NCBI GenBank assembly: GCA_002238505.1
Contig: MPMM01000007.1
Span: 62,001-126,000, forward strand
Origin: SAR202 cluster bacterium bin22
GTDB lineage: Bacteria; Chloroflexota; Dehalococcoidia; Lucifugimonadales; UBA3495
Length of the DNA stretch: 64,000 nt
Reading direction: 5' to 3'
Below, in pieces: positions 26,112 through 33,240 of the stretch (the stretch's first letter is position 1; every line of letters starts with the position of its first letter). The notes below the pieces were generated by a model that was not told the DNA's origin, made no database searches, and saw only the letters and a list, made by a program, of their open reading frames with translations. The position numbers and the translations under genes are program-made.

Positions 26112-26535
26112 CGGTAACCTGGACAAACTCCCTTTCGCCGAATACGCCGCTATCATGGCGGAACGGGGGGCGAAGCAATTTGGCAAGCCCGGAGTCCCCA
26201 AGCTGTCCTTCGAGGAGTTGGTTGCGAGCAAACTGACCTTTGAGGAGATTGCAGCCGAGTACGGCGAAGAGACTGCCATCAACGTCGGCATAGCCCAGGA
26301 CCCTAATGCTCCGGAGTGGACGGAGGAAGGTTGGGCCCGGGCCAGGCCGGCTATAGAAGTGGATCCTGAGTTGGTGGAGTGGTCCCGCCGCACTCGGGGC
26401 AAGCAGAGGGCCCCCACCAAGGAGCTGATTTCCATAAGGCTGGACCCCGACATTACCGCCCATTTCCGGGCCAGCGGGCCGGGCTGGCAGACCCGGCTGA
26501 ATGACACCCTGCGACGAGCGGTGTTCGGTCCTTGA
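26095..26535 (+). CDS. brnA: BrnA family antitoxin, extended N-terminus
   Basis: The last ~45 residues (KELISIRLDPDITAHFRASGPGWQTRLNDTLR) are the ribbon-helix-helix region of BrnA, which neutralises BrnT and represses the operon. The protein is 146 residues, longer than the usual ~80-100. The extra N-terminal ~70 residues contain LPFAEYAAIMAERGAKQF and two LSFEELVA/LTFEEIAA repeats. ATG 26095 follows GAGAGGAGA and was chosen over an upstream in-frame start that lies inside brnT. Confidence 0.9.
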   Translation: MNENGNGNLDKLPFAEYAAIMAERGAKQFGKPGVPKLSFEELVASKLTFEEIAAEYGEETAINVGIAQDPNAPEWTEEGWARARPAIEVDPELVEWSRRTRGKQRAPTKELISIRLDPDITAHFRASGPGWQTRLNDTLRRAVFGP

Positions 26536-26623
26536 GGGTACCTTTCTAGGAAACCGAGACTACTCCAGGCTGACCCTGCCCCATCGAGTGGGGAGGAACT
26601 TCCGCAAAGACTTCCGCCTCCCC

Positions 26624-27019
26624 CTACATCCCCGGGGAAGCGTGGTGGGCAACCATCTTCCAGCCCTGGGGAGTCCGCACGAAGATGTTGGTGGCCAGTA
26701 CGCCGAAGTTGTCGGCGCGCCCCTGGAGCACGCTGGTTATCCCTTCCACGCAGGTAACCCAGCCGCAATCGCCCTCCACGACCACATTGATGTAGCGAAT
26801 GTTGAAGTGCATCAGCGTGGTGTTGTCGAAGATGCGCCGCCAGCTTTCCCGGATGGTCTCCCAGCCCACCAGGGGCTGCCAGCCAGGGTGAATGCACAGG
26901 GCCTGTTCCGAGTCCAGGCAGATGTCGTCCAGGGCGACAACGTCCAGAGCGCCGAAGGCGTCGTAGAACCGCTGGTTGGCAAGTTTGACTGCTTCAACTT
27001 CCGGCGTGTCAGGCTGCAT
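26624..27019 (-). CDS. SnoaL-like/NTF2-fold protein
   Basis: The 131-residue protein matches the SnoaL-like (NTF2-fold) family. Landmarks are ANQRFYDAFGALDVVALDDICLD, the HPGWQPLVGWETIRESW loop (typical of the SnoaL_3 type) and GWKMVAHHASP at the end. These cone-shaped pockets bind small hydrophobic ligands; some members isomerise ketosteroids or cyclise polyketides, others have no known activity. It lies alone between brnTA and NIPSNAP. Confidence 0.87.
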   Translation of the reverse strand: MQPDTPEVEAVKLANQRFYDAFGALDVVALDDICLDSEQALCIHPGWQPLVGWETIRESWRRIFDNTTLMHFNIRYINVVVEGDCGWVTCVEGITSVLQGRADNFGVLATNIFVRTPQGWKMVAHHASPGM

Positions 27020-27083
27020 GGCTGAATCTCACTTCGTCGAGGATGAGGCGGAGCCGGGCATGGGATCGGGATGGTCCGGATAT

Positions 27084-27120
27084 ATTGGTAGGGGCGCCCC
27101 CGAGGGACGCCCCTACCAAT
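27084..27120. terminator. GGGGCG-class hairpin
   Basis: A 13-bp perfect stem ATTGGTAGGGGCG/CGCCCCTACCAAT with an 11-base loop. It lies between the NIPSNAP stop (minus strand) and the SnoaL start, so it can end transcription of SnoaL or act as an intergenic palindrome. Confidence 0.55.
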
Positions 27121-27163
27121 GCCTGTCCAAAAGAAGGGCAACCGGTCTGGCTGTCCGTTCCCC

Positions 27164-27775
27164 TTAATGCATGGGGGAGAAGGAGGCGGGAATGACGATC
27201 TTGTTTTCCTGCTTGAGAAGGAACTCGCGGGTGGGAGGCGGCCAGTTGGGGTTCTCGCCGGCCTCGGCGCGGGTGCGGTTGCGGGCGGCCAGGTCTTCAT
27301 AGGGCCAGACGTGCATCCACTGGAAGGTGCCGTCCTCCAGGTCGCTGTACATGCCGGCGGCCAGGGGGGAGTACTGTTCGCGGTGGGTGATGGAGTTGGC
27401 CCAGCGGCTCAGGACCTCGTCCTTGGAGCCCTCCTGGTAGGTGTAGATCCGCATCTCGTAGATGCTGCCCAGTTCGCGGTCGCCCATGGGAGTCATAAAG
27501 TCGGCGGGACTCCAGATCTGGGAGTCCATGTTCAGGATGTTGCCGCCGTTGGGGGGAGGCCAGCCTTCAACGCTGGTGGCGCGGCATTCTTCCCGCTGGT
27601 CTTCATCGTCGTAGGGCCAGATGTGAATGACCTGGTTCAGGGGGCCGATTTCCGTGTGGAAGAAGGCGGCCAGGGGCGAAACCTCCAGGCGACCCGGCAG
27701 AGCCTTGCCGAAATTTTCCTCGAATTCGGCTACGCTACCCGGCTTCATATCATAAGTACGGACTTCGTAAATCAT
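27164..27775 (-). CDS. NIPSNAP family protein, tandem domains
   Basis: The 203-residue protein contains two NIPSNAP domains, each opening with a strand such as IYEVRTYDMKPG (residues ~1-12) and IYEMRIYTYQEG (~105-116), and each containing a HIWPYDD or HVWPYED box. The fold is a ferredoxin-like dimer of unknown reaction, often encoded in degradation clusters. ATG 27775 follows GAGGAG at proper spacing; a GTG two codons upstream is less likely. Confidence 0.9.
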   Translation of the reverse strand: MIYEVRTYDMKPGSVAEFEENFGKALPGRLEVSPLAAFFHTEIGPLNQVIHIWPYDDEDQREECRATSVEGWPPPNGGNILNMDSQIWSPADFMTPMGDRELGSIYEMRIYTYQEGSKDEVLSRWANSITHREQYSPLAAGMYSDLEDGTFQWMHVWPYEDLAARNRTRAEAGENPNWPPPTREFLLKQENKIVIPASFSPMH

Positions 27776-27893
27776 AGCCACTCCTCGCTATCGAATGTTG
27801 GGCCCGTCCCCTATAAGGAGACTGGGCAGATGCCGGTAGTGTAGCAAAAAGGCAAAGGTTGGGCAATTGGAGAATTGAGGCGGGTCCCTCCGG

Positions 27894-29405
27894 CTAGCAG
27901 GAGTCGTTGGGCGCGCCGGGGGTGCCGTAGTCTCCGTTGGGCATGGTAGATGTGGCGCGGCACCAGTTGGCGGGGTCGTCGTTGGCGCTGGCGTCCAGTT
28001 GGTCCGGGGCCAGGATAGTTGAAGCGCCAGGGAACACCAGGGCTGAATCGTATTCAACGCGGTCAACCACCTGCCCGCTTCCGTCGGCCAGTTCAATGGA
28101 GTCTTCGTCGTTGGTCAGGTCAATGTCGGAATACTGGTAGGCCGCCGGTATGTCCCCGTTGGTGGCCTGGTCGCTGTTTCTGGACAGGACGATGTAGCCT
28201 CCGGCCGGAACTACCAGGTCCGTGGTTATCCGATGCTGGTCACCCCCGCCTTCGCGGATGGTCCAGCCCCGCAGGTTAATGTCGAGACTTTCGTCGGGGT
28301 TGTGGATTTCAAACCATTCGCCGGCCCGGTCACGGACGGCGGAAGGGTCGGCCATGATTTCTGAAATGACCACCACGCCCGAAGTGGGCGTATCGCCGGT
28401 GGCGTCCGGCGTGGAATCAACGAGTTCCGGGACGGGGGTGGCCAAGACGACCAATGCCCCGCCGTCTTCTCCGACGGTTACCGCGTAGGGACAGGTGGCC
28501 AGCATGGCTTCCAGCGTCTCCCACTCGGCCGGGGTGGCAGAGAGACCCCAGGCGGCCTTTACGGAGGTCCAGTCGCGGGCGTACTGGCAGTGGTAGGTTG
28601 CGTCGGGAGGCTGCCACTCCTCGGGACCCCTGGCGCCCTTGGCCCGGTTGGCGTATTTCTCTACGGCCACCAGGTGGTTGTCGGCCGCCATGCTGTTGGC
28701 GTAGTCCTCCTTGCGGTCAGCATCCCACTGCCAGCCGCCGGACAGGTGAGCATTCTTCAGCGGCACCAGGTGATCAATGTCCAGGTCGCTGGCGTCGGTG
28801 AAGGTTGCGCCGGTGTAGGGTCCGTCCCACTGCCCTCCGGTGACTCGACACTGTTTGTCGGTGGCAAAGGAGGGGGCCGCAGATGATTCCAGTATCAGCA
28901 CTTCAGCCCTGGTGTTCTGGCAGTCACGGTCGGCGTCGGTCCAGTGCTTCCAGTCGTCCCGGGAGTAGGCGGGCAGGTCCGCCGGAATTTCGGCAATGGC
29001 CAGGCGGGGGACGAGGACAGCTTCTGCCTGGTCGGCGCCGGGTGTTGGGCCGTTCACTGGACCGGGCGCTTCGGCAGCCGGGGTGGCCGTCGGTGTTTCC
29101 GCCGGGGTGGCCGTCGGTGTTTCCGCCGGGGTGGCCGTCGGGGTCTCTGTCGGTGTTTCCGCCGGGGTAGCCGTCGGGGTCTCTGTCGGTGTTTCCGTCG
29201 GTGTTTCCGCTAACGGCGGCAGGGGGGTGTTCGTCGCCCTGGCGGGCAGGGGTATTTCGGGAACGTCCGGCACGTCAGGGACTGAATCGCAGGCGGTGGA
29301 GATGGCCAGCGCCAGGAAGCCGGCGGCCAGGAGGAAGGGTATTGACCGGACGCGCTGGCGAAAGATTTCCGACAGGCTGCCGCCGATAGCTGTCACCCAA
29401 TTCAA
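27894..29405 (-). CDS. Lipoprotein with HNH (DUF1524) nuclease and lamin-tail domains
   Basis: The 503-residue protein has a signal peptide with lipobox (LAISTAC), a Thr/Pro-rich linker of TPTETPTATPAE repeats (~60-115), and a GmrSD_C/DUF1524-type HNH nuclease domain with DIDHLVPLKNAHLSGG as the His-containing motif (~210). A C-terminal lamin-tail domain (~340-500) shows VVISEIMADPS, GEWFEIHNPDES, GWTIREGG and IELADGSG. The protein should be anchored outside the membrane and may cut extracellular DNA or RNA. Start TTG 29405 gives the clean signal peptide; GTG three codons later is an alternative. Confidence 0.88.
   Translation of the reverse strand: MNWVTAIGGSLSEIFRQRVRSIPFLLAAGFLALAISTACDSVPDVPDVPEIPLPARATNTPLPPLAETPTETPTETPTATPAETPTETPTATPAETPTATPAETPTATPAAEAPGPVNGPTPGADQAEAVLVPRLAIAEIPADLPAYSRDDWKHWTDADRDCQNTRAEVLILESSAAPSFATDKQCRVTGGQWDGPYTGATFTDASDLDIDHLVPLKNAHLSGGWQWDADRKEDYANSMAADNHLVAVEKYANRAKGARGPEEWQPPDATYHCQYARDWTSVKAAWGLSATPAEWETLEAMLATCPYAVTVGEDGGALVVLATPVPELVDSTPDATGDTPTSGVVVISEIMADPSAVRDRAGEWFEIHNPDESLDINLRGWTIREGGGDQHRITTDLVVPAGGYIVLSRNSDQATNGDIPAAYQYSDIDLTNDEDSIELADGSGQVVDRVEYDSALVFPGASTILAPDQLDASANDDPANWCRATSTMPNGDYGTPGAPNDSC
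29083..29215 (-). repeat. Tandem repeat coding for the TPTETPTATPAE linker
   Basis: Units of GTCGGTGTTTCCGCCGGGGT and variants of 12, 18 and 24 bp recur in phase inside the lipoprotein gene. Unit lengths are multiples of three, so expansion or loss changes linker length without breaking the frame. Confidence 0.75.
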
Positions 29406-29936
29406 TGCCTCACCTCACCCTGCCGCCCATGTGGAACAGACAGCCCTCTGTAGTTCCCTTACTGTAGTTCCATTGTAGCGTCGGCCTGGGGGCGTGAAAA
29501 TGCCAGGCAGGGCGAGGTATGGGAGGCCTAAAGGGAAGATGTGAACAATGGGGCGTAAGCCTGCGGAAATGATGGCTGTAATACAATCGGGCTGGGAAAC
29601 AGCTTTAAATTGAGGTCTTTCGCCCCATTCCCGCCCTTCTACCATCAAGGGAGCAGGGACTTGTTCAGACCCTGGCGGATTATCCGCAAGTCACCGACTT
29701 TTCCGTTAGTACCGGGCCTGGCGATGGAATGTCCGATGGAGCTTCGACAAACTCACCACGAACGGGGACGAGGTGTTGACCTGACGGGCGCGGGTCCTGG
29801 GAGCTAAGAGGTCCACGCCTGGTAGGGAATGTCCGATGGTGGTTCGACAAGCTCACCACGAACGGGAACGAGGTGTTGACGCCGACGGGCACGGGCCCTG
29901 GGCCTTGCCTGGGTTACGGGGAGAGGGGTCAGGGGC
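29406..29936. other. 531-bp intergenic region dominated by repeats
   Basis: No credible coding frame. The right half is occupied by two copies of a 76-bp repeat spaced exactly 100 bp apart. Confidence 0.65.
29726..29902. repeat. Two direct copies of a 76-bp repeat (family C)
   Basis: Copies at 29726-29801 and 29826-29902 share GGAATGTCCGATGG, TTCGACAA, CTCACCACGAACGGG, ACGAGGTGTTGAC and GACGGGC. They carry the same palindrome core as 19390-19465. Divergence is about 10 percent. Confidence 0.75.
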
Positions 29937-31733
29937 TTATTCGGCCCGGGGTACGGTGAAGGTGAAGGCGCAGCCCTCGCCTTCGCGGCTTTCTACGTTT
30001 ATCCGGCCGCCGTGGGCCTCCACCAGTTGCTTGACTATGGCCAGGCCCAGGCCGGTGCCGCTGTCGCGCCGGGAGCGGTCCACTTTGTAGAAGCGCTCGA
30101 AGAGATGGGGCAGGTGCTGGGGCGCCACGCCAATGCCCGTGTCCCTGAGTTCCACCTGTACATGCCCGTCTTCGGCCCGGGCCCCGATGCTGATGTTGCC
30201 GTTGGCCGGGGTGAATTTAAGGGAGTTCTCCACCAGGTTTACAAAAACCTGGGCCAGTTTCTCCCCGTCGGCCATTACCAGGGGGAGGCTCTCGTCCAGG
30301 TCGGCCACAATGCTTACCTGGCGGGAGTCTGCCACCTCGCTGAACTGCTTGCTGACGGCGTGGACCAGCGGCGCCAGGGAAAGGGGTTCTGCTTCGATGG
30401 TGAACTGGCCGCTCTCCATGCGGGAAAGCTCCAGCAGGTCGTTCACCAAGGCGTTGATGCGGTCCACGTCGCCCCGCATTCGGGCAAGGAAGTCCATGGC
30501 AACCCGCTGGTCGCCGACCGCACCCGACTCCAGGGTCTCCACCATGGCCTTGATGGAGGCCATGGGATTGCGCAGTTCGTGGGAGACGTTGCTGACGAAC
30601 TCCTTCTGGCTGGTCTCCACCTGCCGCATACGGGTCAGGTCGTGCAGGGTAAGCAATACGGCGCCGTTGGTGTCCAGGGGAGTGGCGATGGCGCTGAGGT
30701 AGCGTAGCGGCGATATGAGGGAGACTTCAGCATTCTGACGGGATTTTTCCTCCTGGCAGGCCGCGATTACCAGGTGCAGTTCGTTGTCCCGTACCAGTTC
30801 CACCAGGCGCTGGTTTTCCACTCCCTGGGCCCGGATTCCCAGCAGCTCGCGGGCGGCCGGGTTCAGGAGGGTGACCCGTCCGGCAGGGTCGGTTACGACC
30901 ACGCCGTCGGCCATGGTGTCCAGCACCGCAGAGAGGGTGTCGCGTTCTGAGGAAAGGCCATCAATCACAGACTTCACAGTGTCGGCCATCCGGTTGAAGG
31001 CCTCGGTTAACTGGCGGGATTCTCCGGGCGAGTCTGCCGGGATGCGGGAATCCAGGTCTCCCTGGGCGAGCCTTTCCGAAGCTTCGGCGACGGCGTTAAG
31101 GGAACCGTAGGAGTGGCGCGAGCGGCGGACCACCAGCCATATGGCTGCCAGCGCCAGAATCCCGGCCGTAAGCCCCCAGATCGTGAACCATACGGAGGCA
31201 GCCCCAATTCCCGAGCCGGGCTCAAGGATTGGTGTCCTCAGCCTCAGCACTCCGACTATATCGCCGCCGCTCGTAACCGGCGCCGCCGTGTAGAGAAACT
31301 CGGAGTAGTCGGCGTGGAAGGTCAATCTGCGCGCGGTTGCCACATTGCCCAGGCGGGCCCGGCGAAGGTCGTTGTCGGAACTGAAGTCGTAAAGCGAGTC
31401 GTTTGCGCCGTCCAGGAAGTGTTGCCTGTTGCTGTTGGCCACCCCCTCACCGTTGAGGGCAATGATGGTGACTTCGCTGCCCAGCCACCGGCTGAGAGTC
31501 TGGCCAAGGTCATGCAGGGCTTCCAGGTCCGGGGGGCGGGTCGGGTCGGCGAGGTGGGGCGCTGCCAGGGAAGCGGCGAGAAGGGCTTCCTGTTCCTTCC
31601 GGACCTCCAGGTCTTCAGCGCTCTGGACGGGGGGAGAATCTCTCAAGAGGAGGATCAAGGCGGCCAGGGAGGCAATGGCAATGACCGCGTAACAGAACGA
31701 AATCCGCCAGGCATAGGAGCGGAGGGAAGTCAT
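29937..31733 (-). CDS. phoR: PhoR-like sensor histidine kinase
   Basis: The 598-residue inner-membrane kinase has TM helices at ~9-30 and ~180-203 around an extracytoplasmic sensor region. A HAMP domain (~204-255) and a PAS domain (VLDTMADGVVVTDPAGRVTLLNPAARELLG) follow. Then come the HisKA box FVSNVSHELRNPMASIK with phospho-accepting His and the ATPase motifs VNLVENSLKFT, DTGIGV, FERFYKVD and GTGLGLAIVK. This is the layout of PhoR, the phosphate-starvation sensor. Its ATG overlaps the regulator stop by 4 bp. The Pho-box-like array upstream supports the assignment. Confidence 0.9.
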   Translation of the reverse strand: MTSLRSYAWRISFCYAVIAIASLAALILLLRDSPPVQSAEDLEVRKEQEALLAASLAAPHLADPTRPPDLEALHDLGQTLSRWLGSEVTIIALNGEGVANSNRQHFLDGANDSLYDFSSDNDLRRARLGNVATARRLTFHADYSEFLYTAAPVTSGGDIVGVLRLRTPILEPGSGIGAASVWFTIWGLTAGILALAAIWLVVRRSRHSYGSLNAVAEASERLAQGDLDSRIPADSPGESRQLTEAFNRMADTVKSVIDGLSSERDTLSAVLDTMADGVVVTDPAGRVTLLNPAARELLGIRAQGVENQRLVELVRDNELHLVIAACQEEKSRQNAEVSLISPLRYLSAIATPLDTNGAVLLTLHDLTRMRQVETSQKEFVSNVSHELRNPMASIKAMVETLESGAVGDQRVAMDFLARMRGDVDRINALVNDLLELSRMESGQFTIEAEPLSLAPLVHAVSKQFSEVADSRQVSIVADLDESLPLVMADGEKLAQVFVNLVENSLKFTPANGNISIGARAEDGHVQVELRDTGIGVAPQHLPHLFERFYKVDRSRRDSGTGLGLAIVKQLVEAHGGRINVESREGEGCAFTFTVPRAE

Positions 31734-32476
31734 CCGTCCATCCGGTAACCCAAACCCCGGATGGTTACGATGCTCTGGGCTGTGGTGGGGTCCGCCTGGA
31801 GCTTTTCCCGCAGCCAGCTGATGTAAACGTCCACGGTCCTGGTCTGGCCGATGTAGTCGTAACCCCAGACCTTCTCCAGGATCTGGTCGCGGGTGAGGGC
31901 CCGGCCCTTGTTGGCGATCAGCATGGCCAGCAGGTCGAATTCCTTGGGCTTCAGGTAGAGGGGCTCGCCGTCCAGCCGGGCTTCGTGGCTGTTCAGGTCC
32001 ATTTCCAGGTTGCCGACGCGGTAGCTCAGTTCCTCGCCATACCCGTGGTTGTCCTGCAGGTAGCGGGCGCGGCGCAGGGTGTTGCGGACGCGGGCCACCA
32101 GTTCGCGAATACTGAAGGGCTTGGTAATGTAGTCGTCGGCGCCCAATTCCAGGCCCACCACCCGGTCCACCTCTTCGCCCTTGGCGGTAAGGATGAGAAT
32201 AGGGACTTCAGACTCGCGCCGGAGGATGCGGCAGATTTCGAAGCCGTCCAGGGTGGGGAGCATGATATCCAGGAGTACCAGGGAGGGGGCGACCTTGCGG
32301 GCCAGTTCGAGGCCTTCGCCGCCGTCGGTGGCGGTATGGACCTTGTAGCCCTCCCGCTCCAGGTTGTAGCGCAGGGCTTCGAGGAGGTTTTCCTCGTCTT
32401 CGATGACGAGCACCGAACGTTCCGCCACTTTACCTTCTGCCGTGGGTTCCGAGGCCACGGGCTTTCTGATGTTCAA
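31730..32476 (-). CDS. phoB: OmpR/PhoB family response regulator
   Basis: The receiver domain (~20-135) has VLVIEDEENL (acidic pair), the phospho-acceptor Asp in VLLDIMLPTLDG, the Thr in ILTAKGEEV and the Lys in DDYITKPF. A winged-helix DNA-binding domain follows (~150-245), with LKPKEFDLLAMLIANKGRALTRDQILEKVWGYDY and RTVDVYISWLREKL. Family members bind 11-bp direct repeats as dimers. The annotated start is TTG 32476, but GTG 32428 with GAAGG upstream would drop an acidic leader and is equally likely. It sits 84 bp after the DUF971 gene. Confidence 0.9.
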   Translation of the reverse strand: MNIRKPVASEPTAEGKVAERSVLVIEDEENLLEALRYNLEREGYKVHTATDGGEGLELARKVAPSLVLLDIMLPTLDGFEICRILRRESEVPILILTAKGEEVDRVVGLELGADDYITKPFSIRELVARVRNTLRRARYLQDNHGYGEELSYRVGNLEMDLNSHEARLDGEPLYLKPKEFDLLAMLIANKGRALTRDQILEKVWGYDYIGQTRTVDVYISWLREKLQADPTTAQSIVTIRGLGYRMDG

Positions 32477-32560
32477 CGGAAACCGGCGGTTGGAGCGCCG
32501 CCGGGGTAGTCTTCGCGGTACATTATACGAAATGCGGGTCGGGTTTTGTAGCGTATCGCG

Positions 32561-32893
32561 CTAGTCCGCCGCCATCGCCAGTTCGGGGACCTCAAAGGCG
32601 GCGGCCGCGTCCCGCAGTTCGTCCAGGTCGAACCGGCTGACGTCGCGAAGGCCGGCCCATGAAATTACCAGGGTTTCGTCGTACTCGATGTAAACCGACC
32701 AGGGGCTGGCGTGCTCCTGGGCGCTTGAACAGGTCTCCGGCCTACCTGTGGCAGAGAAAAGCCGGCTCTCCGGCGAATTCTCCCGCAGCCAGTCGTGGGT
32801 AAAGACATCCTGCTCGCCATCTTCCCACAGAATAACCAGGGCATCTTCCTCGCGGATAACCTTTGCTGGGGAAGGGATTTCAAACCGGTACAT
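32561..32893 (-). CDS. DUF971 (GBBH-like N-terminal domain) protein
   Basis: The 110-residue protein matches the DUF971 pattern: ALVILWEDGEQDVFTHDWLRENSPES then a SVYIEYDETLVISWAGLRDVSRFDLDELRD second half. The domain occurs at the N-terminus of gamma-butyrobetaine hydroxylases and as stand-alone proteins near Fe-S genes. It has been proposed to bind a metal or the hydroxylase partner. Only two nearby cysteines are absent here, so no metal site is evident. GGGAGG precedes the ATG. It heads a probable operon with the two-component genes. Confidence 0.82.
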   Translation of the reverse strand: MYRFEIPSPAKVIREEDALVILWEDGEQDVFTHDWLRENSPESRLFSATGRPETCSSAQEHASPWSVYIEYDETLVISWAGLRDVSRFDLDELRDAAAAFEVPELAMAAD

Positions 32894-32950
32894 AGCGCCT
32901 CCCGGGGCGTTCCTGAACTCTTTTGCTGTCTTTGAGAATAAGGGACAGGT

Positions 32951-33011
32951 ATTAACCTGGAATTACGGAGACGTTAAAAGTTAATTTCCCCAATGTTAAC
33001 AAAATGTTAAC
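32951..33011. promoter_or_regulatory. Pho-box-like array of 11-bp direct repeats
   Basis: GTTAAC-type hexamers lie at 32951 (ATTAAC), 32962 (ATTACG, weak), 32973 (GTTAAA), 32984 (ATTTCC, weak), 32995 (GTTAAC) and 33006 (GTTAAC), each exactly 11 bp from the next. This is the footprint of PhoB/PhoP-family dimers. It lies 58-118 bp upstream of the DUF971-phoB-phoR operon, so autoregulation by phosphate starvation is likely. Confidence 0.6.
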
Positions 33012-33105
33012 GCGCTTGAGCTGAAGGACGGGAGGGCGCGTTCCCACTCTGCACCGGGGAGGGCAAAAGGCCTGACTGGGAAGCTTAAACGAGGGAACGG
33101 TCAGG

Positions 33106-33134
33106 TTGACGGTGGGTTAGGGCGTTGATAAACT
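33106..33134 (+). promoter_or_regulatory. Promoter of tRNA-Val
   Basis: TTGACG and TAAACT with a 17-bp spacer, ending 12 bases before the tRNA 5' end. This is the best sigma-70-like match seen in the window. Confidence 0.65.
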
Positions 33135-33146
33135 GGTTTTCCCCTG

Positions 33147-33223
33147 GGGCGGTTAGCTCAGTTGGTTAGAGCACTTGCTCGACACGCAAGAGGTCAGTGG
33201 TTCGAGTCCACTACCGCCCACCA
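33147..33223 (+). tRNA. tRNA-Val (GAC)
   Basis: Acceptor GGGCGGT pairs with ACCGCCC, followed by A and an encoded CCA. The anticodon stem CTTGC/GCAAG encloses TCGACAC with anticodon GAC. The D-arm AGCTCAGTTGGTTAGAGC and T-arm GTTCGAG are intact. The low-GC gene that follows begins 18 bp beyond it. Confidence 0.96.
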
Positions 33224-33240
33224 TTTTTTCCTAGGGCCAG

